Source: CAYJIX01 sp964370375 (GTDB taxonomy: Bacteria; Desulfobacterota; Desulfovibrionia; Desulfovibrionales; Desulfovibrionaceae). From it: a stretch of DNA of 64,000 nt. The stretch is from the NCBI GenBank assembly GCA_964370375.1, contig CAYJIX010000004.1, positions 10,405-74,404 of the forward strand, in the 5' to 3' direction. Below the pieces are notes generated by a model that was not told the origin of the DNA, did no database searches, and was given only the letters and a program-made list of their open reading frames with translations. The position numbers and the translations under genes were made by a program. Every line of letters starts with the position of its first letter. Within the stretch, counting starts at the first letter, position 1. Shown here piece after piece: positions 1 through 8,577 of this stretch.

Positions 1-339
1 TTATTTTTAGACCAGAAAAAAATATATGTCAAGGTGTCTGCGAAATTTTGCATCACCATTTTTGGTGCTAAAACGAGTTGTGCAACTGATACAAAGGGGA
101 AAAGCTGTCCAGCGCTGAAAACTGAATCCATACCAGCCGTCTATAGACAGTAACGTCAGTAGTAGAGTACAATATAGTATGGCAATATGGATTAGGTGTA
201 GCCTATAGTAAGGCAACATATGTCAAGCTAAGAGCAAGTGATACATCAATGCGGATGTTTTATTCGTGATTGTTGGTGTTTTGGTAACAAAAAATGTGCC
301 ACAAATGTGCCACATAAAAAATGAAAGGCAGGAGAAGAT
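1..339. other. Intergenic left edge, no gene recognised
   Basis: No convincing coding sequence. A 70-codon open frame on the minus strand (7-219) resembles nothing I know and lacks a ribosome binding site. Near 291-315 the unit AATGTGCCACA is repeated directly in the leader of the next gene. The preceding gene lies outside the window. Confidence 0.5.
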
Positions 340-726
340 ATGTTAACGTTTATTGGAGAAATTATAACTCCCTATAAAAATGTTGAAGATTGTCCACAAA
401 ATATTAATAAAAACGGCCCTGTATGCACATTGTTATTATATAAAGAGTACCAAGCCGGCTTAAAATGCTTACAAAAAGGTGATAAAATCCTTATTTTATA
501 TTGGCTGGGTTTGTCCAAGGATGCACCCATGGAGCAAGTATCTCGTCATGATGGCAGTGTAAAGGGTGTTTTTGCGTTGCGTTCTCCGCATCGCCCAAAC
601 CCTATAGGTGTTGCTATAGTTACAATTGAAAGTATTATTGAAAATGCTATAGAAGTGATAGGGTTAGACTGTGTTAATGGGACTAAACTATTGGATATCA
701 AGCCTGCAGTCATGGATGAAAAATAA
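340..726 (+). CDS. trmO: TrmO/TsaA (YaeB) family tRNA methyltransferase, short form
   Basis: Predicted 128 aa. Family members use S-adenosylmethionine to methylate N6-threonylcarbamoyladenosine at position 37 of certain tRNAs. Visible signatures are SPHRPNPIG (about residues 82-90) and DCVNGTKLLDIKP (about 110-122), which mark the TsaA-like beta-barrel core. The protein stops right after that core, whereas the E. coli enzyme carries a further C-terminal domain. Many short homologues exist and their substrate is less certain. The ATG at 340 has an AGGAGAAG ribosome site at spacing 3-4. The next gene lies 109 bp away and looks separately expressed. Family assignment is firm, tRNA substrate inferred. 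Confidence 0.85.
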   Translation: MLTFIGEIITPYKNVEDCPQNINKNGPVCTLLLYKEYQAGLKCLQKGDKILILYWLGLSKDAPMEQVSRHDGSVKGVFALRSPHRPNPIGVAIVTIESIIENAIEVIGLDCVNGTKLLDIKPAVMDEK

Positions 727-835
727 AACCTTTGTGCAAATAGTATAGCATGAAGAAAAATTTATGAATCAATACTATAGATGTCATACAAGATGTATGT
801 TTGTTTATTGGTTCAAAGCTTTGTAAGGAGTAATG

Positions 836-1174
836 ATGGAGACTACATTGAATATTTTATGGATCAATGACAACCCAATTACAGCAAAACTTATGGTTTT
901 TATGTATGCTACCAATGCGCTGCGTAAAGCATGGTGGACAAACGTGCACATCGTTGTTTGGGGAGCCACGGCAAAGCTTTTGGCAGAAAATACTGAAATA
1001 CAAGAGCTTGTAAAGATTTTTCAAGCAGAAGGCGGTATGGTGACCGCCTGTAAGGCATGTGCAGATCAGCTTGGTGTTGCAGGTGTGTTAGAATCGCTTG
1101 ATGTGGAAGTAAGCTATACAGGCGAACTTTTAACCCATATGATAAAAGGTGAAGATAAGCTTATTACGTTGTAG
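836..1174 (+). CDS. DsrE/DsrF-like family protein
   Basis: Predicted 112 aa cytosolic protein of the DsrE/DsrF/YchN-like sulfur-relay fold. It has an N-terminal beta strand (LNILWIND), a VHIVVWGATAKLLAEN segment and the cysteine pair CKACAD near residue 80, followed by a LGV helix, as in stand-alone DsrE-like proteins. An ATG also occurs at 833, but AAGGAG (825-830) sits only 2 nt from it and 5 nt from the ATG at 836, so 836 is chosen. No dsrF, dsrH or tusA neighbour is present, so a role in persulfide transfer is a family-based guess. It ends convergent with the aas gene, 83 bp away. Confidence 0.8.
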   Translation: METTLNILWINDNPITAKLMVFMYATNALRKAWWTNVHIVVWGATAKLLAENTEIQELVKIFQAEGGMVTACKACADQLGVAGVLESLDVEVSYTGELLTHMIKGEDKLITL

Positions 1175-1257
1175 ACATAGGCGCAAAAATTGGTTTTTAT
1201 ACTAGATAATCATCAAACAACATCGTTTTACATTAAAACAGCACATTGCCATATCGT

Positions 1258-3390
1258 TCAATACATTTCATTTTGCAAACGCACATAATCTATTTTACCT
1301 GTAGCAAGTAAAGGAATCGTGTTTGCCACATGAATGATTTTAGGGACAGACAATTCGCTTATGCCGTTATTTTTGGCGTATTCCACAATGTCCATTCTTT
1401 GCGCCTTTGTATAGTCGGTGATAAGAATAATGGCTTCGCCCTTTTTCTCATCAGGTATTTGGATGACAGCATGATTATACCCTTGCCAAAGCTTGGCAAT
1501 GTATGCTTCAACTGCGGTTAGAGAAACCATTTCACCGGCAATTTTTGCAAAGCGTTTTGCGCGTCCTGTAATGGTTATATAGCCTTCTTCATCTATTTCT
1601 ACAATATCTCCGGTGTCATAGTATGCATCGTCAACAGGAACCAAAACGCCCGGATTTTCAGCAAAAAGATAACCTTGCATGATGTTTGGCCCCTTTACCA
1701 GAAGGCGACCGCCTTTTTCGATGCCTTCAACCTTTTGTAATGTATAGGTGATGGAGGGTAAAAAACGACCCACCGTGCCCGTTTTATGGCGCATGGGGGT
1801 GTTCAGGGCAAGTACAGGCGCTGTTTCTGTGGTGCCGTACCCTTCAAAAAGTCGCACGCCAAATTTTTCTGCCCATAGGGTGCGCGTGGTGTCTTTGAGT
1901 TTTTCTGCCCCTGCAAAGGCATAACGCAAAGCATAAAAATCATAGGGATGCGCAAACTTTGCATACGCAGCAAGAAAGGTGTCTGTACCAAACATGATTG
2001 TTGCATTACTGTCATACACAAGCTCGGGTACCGTTCTGTAATGTAAAGGCGATGGGTAAAGAACAACTTTCATGCCATAAAGGAGCGGCAATAACGTACC
2101 AGCTGTCAAACCAAAGGAATGAAACAGCGGCAAAGCATTAAAAATGCAATCTTTTGCGTTACAATCAATGCTTGCAAGAATTTGACAAACGTTTGCCTGA
2201 ATATTTTCATGGCTTAGCACAACGCCTTTTGGCGTGCCTTCAGAACCGGATGTAAAAAGGATGACGGCAGGATCTGTAGGGGCAATGCCTGCATGTTTTT
2301 TATGCCATATTTTTGGAAAATAGCTTGTAACAACAGCTCGTATTTTTTCAATATACGTAATTTCTTTGGCAATGTCCTCAAGGTATTGGATGCGAATATT
2401 TTCATGCTCCATGGCCTGTATCATGTTTGTCAGTTTGGCCATGTCCACAAATTTTTTTGACGTCAACACTGTTGCAATATTTGCAGCTTTGCAGGCCGCA
2501 AGCATGTTTTGTTCACCGCTAGAAAAATTAAGCATTGCCGGAACTCTACCGCCAATTTGTACAGCAAAAAACGTAACGACTGCTCCCACAACATTGGGCA
2601 GCAAAACACCAACATTGTCATGCTTGTGTGTGCGTTTGCACACATGTGGCGCAAGAGCGAAGCAGTGCGTTATAAGTTTTCCATAGCTAAGGGGCTTTCG
2701 CGTAATATCGTCCAGGATACAGTGCTGTCTTCCATGGATGCGTGCTTGCTCCAGTAAGGATTGAAAAAGTGTTTTTTTATAGTCAGATGATGCAAAAAAC
2801 AAGTTTGTCATCAAATCTTCAAGCTTTTTACCAGCTGCCTTTATGCGCCGGCTCCCTTTAAGGTGCTCGGCTAGGATAAAGTCTGTGGGGGGCAAAATAG
2901 TAAGCGTGATTTTAGGAAAAAGGCGGCGGCGAACCGTGCCCTTAAGGCGTGAAAAAAGCGAATATTGCGCCCCATCAATACGGATGGGCAGGATTTTTGC
3001 GCCGGATTTATCGGCAATCATGGCAGAGCCTTTGTAAATTTTCATCATGGAGCCGGTGACAGTGATTCTTCCTTCCGGAAAGATGACGCATTTTTTATCT
3101 TTACGAATTTCAGATATGATGGCGCGCGTGGCCATGGGATTTGTGGGGTCAACACAAAATGTATCCACAAAAGCAAAGAATGGTTTAAAATACCAACGTG
3201 TTGTGATAAATGTGTTCACTGCAAACATGGGCTTTTCAGGTAAAAAGACACCAAGCAATAAAGCGTCCAAAAAGGATTGATGGTTTGCAATAATAAGCAC
3301 TCGATTTCCGGCTTTATAAAAATGTTCAAGGCCGCTTACTTCCACCCTAAAAAGCACGGTCAAGATAAAGGCAATCAATTTTTCAAGCAT
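1258..3390 (-). CDS. aas: Bifunctional acyltransferase / acyl-ACP synthetase (Aas type)
   Basis: Predicted 710 aa fusion. The N-terminal PlsC-type acyltransferase has the HX4D box (H37-QSFL-D42) and a FPEGR substrate motif near residue 105. The C-terminal part is an AMP-forming ligase with ILFTSGSEGTPKGV and YDTGD. In E. coli, Aas re-acylates lysophosphatidylethanolamine at the inner membrane using acyl-ACP made by its own ligase half. The start overlaps the end of lplT by 8 bp. Its ribosome site AAAAGGAG is encoded within the last lplT codons, so translation is probably coupled. Length matches the family (about 720 aa). Domain calls are certain; exact lipid substrate is by homology. Confidence 0.92.
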   Translation of the reverse strand: MLEKLIAFILTVLFRVEVSGLEHFYKAGNRVLIIANHQSFLDALLLGVFLPEKPMFAVNTFITTRWYFKPFFAFVDTFCVDPTNPMATRAIISEIRKDKKCVIFPEGRITVTGSMMKIYKGSAMIADKSGAKILPIRIDGAQYSLFSRLKGTVRRRLFPKITLTILPPTDFILAEHLKGSRRIKAAGKKLEDLMTNLFFASSDYKKTLFQSLLEQARIHGRQHCILDDITRKPLSYGKLITHCFALAPHVCKRTHKHDNVGVLLPNVVGAVVTFFAVQIGGRVPAMLNFSSGEQNMLAACKAANIATVLTSKKFVDMAKLTNMIQAMEHENIRIQYLEDIAKEITYIEKIRAVVTSYFPKIWHKKHAGIAPTDPAVILFTSGSEGTPKGVVLSHENIQANVCQILASIDCNAKDCIFNALPLFHSFGLTAGTLLPLLYGMKVVLYPSPLHYRTVPELVYDSNATIMFGTDTFLAAYAKFAHPYDFYALRYAFAGAEKLKDTTRTLWAEKFGVRLFEGYGTTETAPVLALNTPMRHKTGTVGRFLPSITYTLQKVEGIEKGGRLLVKGPNIMQGYLFAENPGVLVPVDDAYYDTGDIVEIDEEGYITITGRAKRFAKIAGEMVSLTAVEAYIAKLWQGYNHAVIQIPDEKKGEAIILITDYTKAQRMDIVEYAKNNGISELSVPKIIHVANTIPLLATGKIDYVRLQNEMY

Positions 3391-4702
3391 GTTTTTTACT
3401 CCTTTTCATGGCAATAGCTACATAGGCATGGATAAGTCCATTTATAATACCAACAATAAAAAATATGGATATTGTTGATAAAGCAATGCCAAGCAACAGC
3501 ATGGATGCCAAACTTGCACACACCATAAAAAAAGCATTGACTATATTGTTTCCTGCAATGATTCTAGATATATATTTTTTGTCTGCATTATGCTGCATTA
3601 TGGCATACAAAGGCACAATATAAATGCCGCCACTAACTGAAAGTAAAAGAATACTTAGGCAAATAACATAGCTCCATATGTCGGTAGCAAAAAAATCTAT
3701 AATTCCAATATCTGCGCTGATTGCTTTTACTTGAAGCAGGGCAGGGCTTTTTACATACATTAACGAAGCAATGCACAATAAAAAAATAGAAGCCGACATG
3801 CCAAATGCAGAAGTAGTTACAAACTTTGTACTTATTTTTCCTTTAATCATGATGTTGCATAAAAAAGAACCAAGGCCAATCCCCAGTGAAAAAATGGTCA
3901 TATAAAGGGTAACAAGAAATTCATTGCCACCTATGACATAGGAGGTATAGAGCGGAAAAAGGCTTATAAACATCATGCCAATGAACCAAAACCATGAAAT
4001 GCCAAGGACAGTGTGCCAGATACGACTGTCTTTTTGCGTGTAGCCAATGATTTTTTGGGTTTCGCGTATGATATTCCAGCGAAGTTGGGACTTGGTGTCT
4101 TGAACGCAAGATTCTGGTATAAAAAAGGAAGAAGCATAGCCAATTATGGAAAAAGCAACCAGAAAAAGCGCAAGCAAGGACGTGCCATAAGGCAGGGCAA
4201 TGACTATGCCCCCAAACATGGTACCTAATAAAATGGAAAGAAAGGTTGCTCCTTCAATCCAAGCATTCCCTGCAATAAGTTCTTCCTTTTTAAGATGTTC
4301 CGGTAAAAGGCTATATTTGATGGGGCCAAAAAAGGTGGATTGAACCCCCATAAGGAAAAGCACAATGAGTAGGCCGCCGATACTTTTTGTAAAAAAGAAC
4401 AACCCGCACAAAAGCATGAGCACAATTTCAACACATTTTATTTTTCGTGTGAGCCAAGCTTTTTCATAGGTATCAGCCAGCTGCCCTGCTGTTGCAGAAA
4501 ATAAAAAGAAGGGCAAGATAAAAATTCCCCCTGCAAGAGCCACCATAAAGGATGCATCAAAACCGTGGTACGTGCCCACATCATAGGTAAACCACACAAG
4601 AAAGGCGTTTTTAAAGGCGTTGTCGTTGAATGCACCAAAAAATTGTGTAACGCACAATGGCAAAAAACGCTTTGATGTAAATAAAGATTGCTTTGGCAAC
4701 AT
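3383..4702 (-). CDS. lplT: Lysophospholipid transporter, MFS family (LplT)
   Basis: Predicted 439 aa with about 12 hydrophobic segments. The N-terminal FLPLCVTQFFGAFNDNAFKN is the hallmark of the LplT branch of the major facilitator superfamily. LplT flips lysophospholipids across the inner membrane and hands them to Aas for re-acylation, and here the two genes overlap, which supports the assignment. The ATG at 4702 is preceded by AAAGGAATAGAT. A tetR gene lies 92 bp upstream on the same strand, and the three genes probably form one unit. Confidence 0.92.
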   Translation of the reverse strand: MLPKQSLFTSKRFLPLCVTQFFGAFNDNAFKNAFLVWFTYDVGTYHGFDASFMVALAGGIFILPFFLFSATAGQLADTYEKAWLTRKIKCVEIVLMLLCGLFFFTKSIGGLLIVLFLMGVQSTFFGPIKYSLLPEHLKKEELIAGNAWIEGATFLSILLGTMFGGIVIALPYGTSLLALFLVAFSIIGYASSFFIPESCVQDTKSQLRWNIIRETQKIIGYTQKDSRIWHTVLGISWFWFIGMMFISLFPLYTSYVIGGNEFLVTLYMTIFSLGIGLGSFLCNIMIKGKISTKFVTTSAFGMSASIFLLCIASLMYVKSPALLQVKAISADIGIIDFFATDIWSYVICLSILLLSVSGGIYIVPLYAIMQHNADKKYISRIIAGNNIVNAFFMVCASLASMLLLGIALSTISIFFIVGIINGLIHAYVAIAMKRSKKHA

Positions 4703-4794
4703 ATCTATTCCTTTATAGTGCAGATCACAACAATATGAATATGTTAAAAATCATCAAGTGGTATGTATCTTAAATATCTGTGCTTACAAATTGT

Positions 4795-5403
4795 TTAGGA
4801 TTTGTTAAAGCGTTCAAGGCCTTTCATATAATATTCAATAAGATTGCTTGAAAGTGCTAGAAGAGTCGGAACAGAACCCTCGTCAAGTTTTCCTGTAAGT
4901 CCCAATTGGCAAATGCCATGCACACCGGCCCATAGAATTTGTGCGGTCTGTTCTGCTTTTTTTATGTCGCTGGCAAAAAAGGGGAGGAGCGGTTCTTCGA
5001 TAAGAGAGTATAAACCCTTCATTTTGTTGCTATACCATTCAGGCAAGGGCATGTTTTGAGGAAGCGAATGCTCAAAAAGTGCAGACCAGCAATGATAGTT
5101 TGCATCAGCAAAATGGATGTACGATGTGGCAAGGTTTATCAAGGCAGTTGAGGCAGGTGCTTTTGCCTTTTTATTCTTTACCAGGTGTGCGTGCATATCA
5201 TCTAAGGTTTTGGCGTTGATGCACAAAATGAGCTGGTCATGGTTTTCAAAAATATTATATATGGTGCCAATGGTATAGCCAATGCCTTTTGCAACTTTTC
5301 GTGCGCTGAATTTGCTAAAACCGTCTTCTGCAAGAATGGCTTTTCCTGCTACTATGGCCATTTCGCGCAATTGATCATGGGTGTGTTCGTTTCTGCGGGC
5401 CAT
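4795..5403 (-). CDS. TetR family transcriptional regulator of the lplT-aas unit
   Basis: Predicted 202 aa. The N-terminal helix-turn-helix spans about residues 25-50 (FSARKVAKGIGYTIGTIYNIF). The C-terminal half resembles the WHG-type TetR ligand domain (WAGVHGICQL). TetR proteins are dimeric repressors released by small ligands. Its own promoter overlaps two palindromes (5436-5454 and 5474-5491), so autoregulation and control of the downstream lplT-aas genes are likely. A lipid or fatty-acid ligand would fit the context but is inference. The ATG at 5403 has AAGGATAATCC upstream. Confidence 0.88.
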   Translation of the reverse strand: MARRNEHTHDQLREMAIVAGKAILAEDGFSKFSARKVAKGIGYTIGTIYNIFENHDQLILCINAKTLDDMHAHLVKNKKAKAPASTALINLATSYIHFADANYHCWSALFEHSLPQNMPLPEWYSNKMKGLYSLIEEPLLPFFASDIKKAEQTAQILWAGVHGICQLGLTGKLDEGSVPTLLALSSNLIEYYMKGLERFNKS

Positions 5404-5435
5404 GGATTATCCTTGATTGTGCGATTTGAGGTTGT

Positions 5436-5454
5436 AATTAAGCAGTGTTTAATT
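5436..5454. promoter_or_regulatory. Palindromic operator candidate for the TetR regulator
   Basis: AATTAAGCAGTGTTTAATT is a palindrome with AATTAA/TTAATT arms and a CA.TG core. It lies between the promoter and start of the tetR gene. Its core recurs inverted at 5474-5491 (GAACACTGTATAATTAAG), giving two adjacent sites typical of a TetR autoregulatory operator. Confidence 0.6.
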
Positions 5455-5477
5455 GCAGGTCTTTTTCTATTTTGAAC

Positions 5478-5506
5478 ACTGTATAATTAAGGCTTGCACT
5501 TGTCAA
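5478..5506 (-). promoter_or_regulatory. Sigma-70-type promoter of tetR-lplT-aas
   Basis: On the minus strand TTGACA (5506-5501) is followed after 17 nt by TACAGT (5483-5478); a TATACA alternative sits at 15 nt. The second operator half (5474-5491) overlaps the -10 element, which would allow repression by occlusion. Confidence 0.6.
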
Positions 5507-5547
5507 GAGAAAACATACAAAGAAAACGCAGCGACACGCTATAACAA

Positions 5548-5583
5548 AAACATCCTTACCGTAATGTACCGATAAGGATGTTT
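5548..5583 (-). terminator. Rho-independent terminator after the lipoprotein gene
   Basis: A perfect 11-bp stem AAACATCCTTA/TAAGGATGTTT (5548-5558 with 5573-5583). On the minus strand it is followed by TTTTTGTT. It lies about 140 bp after the lipoprotein stop. Confidence 0.7.
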
Positions 5584-5723
5584 GTAGTATCACAAAATAC
5601 CATGGCGTTAGGTTTTGCCAACGTAGTATGCACGTTGTTTTAAGGTGTGCTTTGCCTGTAAAAAAATGTTTGTTGTTTTGTTTTTCGCGCAGAAAATATT
5701 TTTTTAGGTATAGGAACAAAACG

Positions 5724-6137
5724 TTATTGTGTTACCTTTTTAAAGATCACAACTGACAAGGAGTTGCTTTCGCCTAAATTTTTGACATGCAAGGTGTCGT
5801 CGTCAACGACTGTGAAGGTGGCTTTACGCCCGTCCACTTCAATTTGGACGCCGTCACTATTTTCAGAAATAATGTTAAGCTGCCCTTTTTGTTCTATTCT
5901 TCCGATAGCCATGTTTATTTGCTTTTTTTCGGTGTCAATAAAAACGTACGCGCTTTCAAGCATTGTCATGACGAACATTTTAGCAAATCCTGACCCCATG
6001 TTTTTTTTGTCTTCAGGTGTTTGGAGGGCTTCAATGGTTGCGTTTGCATCGCACTTCCATGCGCCATTGAGTTGGTCAACTTGGTTTGAACAGCCAACAA
6101 TGAGCATCAATGCAAGAAGGGTTATAATCTTTTTCAT
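5724..6137 (-). CDS. Small predicted lipoprotein, function unknown
   Basis: Predicted 137 aa. The N-terminus MKKIITLLALMLIVGCSNQ is a lipoprotein signal with the lipobox LIVGC (Cys16). The mature part (WKCDANATIEAL..., GSGFAKMFVMTMLESAYVFID...) looks like a small beta-rich domain of the kind found in lipocalin-like lipoproteins; I cannot name a family. An in-frame ATG 36 bp upstream (6173) would hide the signal peptide inside the protein, so 6137 is preferred, with a modest GGCGG ribosome site. It stands alone between tetR and the divergent kinase genes and ends at a strong terminator. The lipid anchor is a confident prediction; the role is unknown. Confidence 0.7.
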   Translation of the reverse strand: MKKIITLLALMLIVGCSNQVDQLNGAWKCDANATIEALQTPEDKKNMGSGFAKMFVMTMLESAYVFIDTEKKQINMAIGRIEQKGQLNIISENSDGVQIEVDGRKATFTVVDDDTLHVKNLGESNSLSVVIFKKVTQ

Positions 6138-6277
6138 ACTACCGCCTTTATACTGTTGTAATGGGTTTTGCACCTGATTTTTTTGGGGTCAGGGTACTGT
6201 GTTATAACACGATATCGTTTTTTGCATGTCTTTTCAAGGCTGTGTTTTGGGTGCCCGTAGAATGTTCATAGCACGTA

Positions 6278-6306
6278 TTGACAACATATTATAGAATTTA
6301 TACAGT
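6278..6306 (+). promoter_or_regulatory. Sigma-70-type promoter upstream of the first hybrid kinase
   Basis: TTGACA (6278-6283), a 17-nt spacer and TACAGT (6301-6306). It leaves a leader of about 130 nt before the ATG at 6446. The 6174-6445 interval holds no other recognisable feature. Confidence 0.5.
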
Positions 6307-6445
6307 ATATTTGCTGTTTTGGTTTAGTTTTTCTAGGTTGCGTTGCTAAACAGAGCGTCATTATATACCGCAAAGTATATGAATGGATGAGGCAATGTGC
6401 CTTGCATAAACACAATTTCTACTTTTCTCTTCGCGCGGAGTCTGT

Positions 6446-8533
6446 ATGGGTGATACTGATGCTCACGTAAAGTATAATGATCCGTCTGAGCAAGACTATA
6501 TTGGGCTATTTTTGCGTATTTCCAATCGAATGCTAACGGAAGCGAACGAGCATGACTTTATGGAAAAATCGCTTGCTGACATTGGAAATACCATGCAGGT
6601 GAGCCGTAGTTATCTTATTGAAAGAAAAGATAACCTTTGGAGCATGACTCATGAATGGGTAAATGACGGAGTTATGCCTTGTAAAGATGAAATGCAAAAC
6701 AAGTCATTTGACGCTTGGTCACGTGAAGGCGACATCCTGCATCTGCCTTCTATGGACAAGCCGTATATAGTAGAAGATGTTGAGCAGCTTTCTAACGTCG
6801 AAATGCTCGGCATTCTTAAAAAACAAGGGGTTCATTCCTTAATAAGCATTCCTTTTTTTGATGCAGAACAGCTTGCGGGTTTGTTTGGGCTTGATCGTTG
6901 TGAAAAGATAGCCGGCTGGGCAGATCAAAATACAAATACCACAATCATTTTGGCTAGTTTGTTAAATAACGCCAGAAAATATTTTCATACCCAGCAAACC
7001 ATTCAAAAAAAGAAAGAACAGATCCAGGTTCTTTTTGATGCATTTCCTTATCCTATCTATATTTCAAGTATCAAAGATTATTCGATTTTGTTTTATAATA
7101 AAGCCATTCGTGATGGGTTTGGCCTTGGGAATACTTGCTCTTTATCCTGCCATAAAGCTTTTCAGAATTTGGATGCACCGTGCCCGTTTTGCACAAACGC
7201 TAAGTTAAAAAAAGGTGCGCCTCCTTATATTTGGCACCACCATAACCCCATTGTTGCTAGAGATTATAAAGTTATTGATCGTGCCATGAGCTGGGAAAAT
7301 GTTGATAATGCGCGTTTTTCCATTGCTTTTGACATAACTGATTCTTTGCGCCTGCAACGCGAGCAAGTTTTAGAGCGTGAAGCCAATGCCGCAAAAGGCG
7401 TGTTTTTGGCCAACATGAGCCATGAGTTGCGCACACCCCTCAACGGTATTCTTGGTTTAGCTCACCTTGCACAGACTGCCAATGATGATGAAAAAGTTGA
7501 AGATTACTTAGGAAAAATACAAATTTCTTCAAAAAAACTTTTAGGAATTATCAATGATATTTTGGATTTTTCAAAGATAGAAAACGAATCAATCGAATTG
7601 GAGTCCCAGCCGTTTAATATGGGGGATGTCTTTTTTGAATCCAAAATTATTTTGCAAGCAGAAGCAGACCGAAAAGGGCTTTTTTTACATTGCATAATGG
7701 ATGAGGATATACCCATATTGCTACAAGGCGATGCTTTGCGCCTATCACAAATCCTTTTAAACCTAGCCAATAACGCTATAAAATTTACCGAAAAAGGCGG
7801 CGTGACCCTTTCTGCCCGTATCATTGAAGCAGCAGAGCAGGGGCTGCGTATCCTCTTTACAGTGCAAGATACCGGCATAGGTATTTCTGCTGAAAATGTG
7901 GAAAAATTGTTTACTGAATTCACGCAGGCAGAGGCTTCTACAACGCGCCGTTATGGCGGAACAGGTCTTGGCCTAACCATTGTGCGGCGTCTAGCAGAGC
8001 TTATGGGCGGAAAAGTTTGGGTTGAAAGCGAGCTTGGTAAAGGTTCTGCCTTTATGTGCGAAATTCCTTTTGTAAAAGCCCATACTCAGGCTGCTGTTGA
8101 AACGCAAATCCCACATCAGCCAAAAGTTGCCGAAGATATTACCGATGTGCGTGTTCTTTTGGTAGAAGATAATGAAATAAATACCCTTATTGCCACAGAA
8201 GTGCTGGAGCAATTTGGTTGTATTGTTGACTGCGCTGGGGATGGGCTTGTTGCTTTAAGCAAGCTTGAAAAAAATACGTACGATATTGTCCTTATGGATA
8301 TTCAAATGCCCAATATGGATGGGCTTGAGGCAGCGCGGCGTATTCGTAAAGAGGAACGCTATGACACGCTTCCCGTTGTGGCCATATCAGCACATGCCAT
8401 GGTGCAAGATCATGAAAAAAGCTGCGAAGCTGGTATGCAAGATCATATTACCAAACCCTTCAATCCTGAAATGTTGCGCCATATAATATATAAGTATACA
8501 AAAAATACCTTTGTTTTTAAAGATAGAGTATAA
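6446..8533 (+). CDS. Cytosolic hybrid sensor histidine kinase (GAF-PAS-HisKA-HATPase-REC)
   Basis: Predicted 695 aa with no membrane segment. Order: GAF-like domain (about 20-185), PAS-like domain (about 195-300), HisKA with LANMSHELRTPLNG (phospho-His326), HATPase_c with DTGIG and GGTGLGL, then a C-terminal receiver with phospho-acceptor Asp618 in MDIQMPNMDG and the conserved Lys in TKPF. The PAS-like part carries a CX10CX2C motif (CHKAF... PCPFC), which may bind a metal or sense redox. There is no DNA-binding or GGDEF output, so signalling must pass to a separate partner or phosphotransfer protein not visible here. A close paralogue follows 44 bp downstream, likely a tandem duplication and a shared transcript. 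The input signal is unknown. Confidence 0.93.
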   Translation: MGDTDAHVKYNDPSEQDYIGLFLRISNRMLTEANEHDFMEKSLADIGNTMQVSRSYLIERKDNLWSMTHEWVNDGVMPCKDEMQNKSFDAWSREGDILHLPSMDKPYIVEDVEQLSNVEMLGILKKQGVHSLISIPFFDAEQLAGLFGLDRCEKIAGWADQNTNTTIILASLLNNARKYFHTQQTIQKKKEQIQVLFDAFPYPIYISSIKDYSILFYNKAIRDGFGLGNTCSLSCHKAFQNLDAPCPFCTNAKLKKGAPPYIWHHHNPIVARDYKVIDRAMSWENVDNARFSIAFDITDSLRLQREQVLEREANAAKGVFLANMSHELRTPLNGILGLAHLAQTANDDEKVEDYLGKIQISSKKLLGIINDILDFSKIENESIELESQPFNMGDVFFESKIILQAEADRKGLFLHCIMDEDIPILLQGDALRLSQILLNLANNAIKFTEKGGVTLSARIIEAAEQGLRILFTVQDTGIGISAENVEKLFTEFTQAEASTTRRYGGTGLGLTIVRRLAELMGGKVWVESELGKGSAFMCEIPFVKAHTQAAVETQIPHQPKVAEDITDVRVLLVEDNEINTLIATEVLEQFGCIVDCAGDGLVALSKLEKNTYDIVLMDIQMPNMDGLEAARRIRKEERYDTLPVVAISAHAMVQDHEKSCEAGMQDHITKPFNPEMLRHIIYKYTKNTFVFKDRV

Positions 8534-8577
8534 ATAGTGTGTTTTGCATAAGCACCTACATATTTTGAGGATATTGT

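Noticed and set aside
7..219. 70-codon minus-strand frame at the left edge
   Set aside because: No ribosome site, no recognisable motif.
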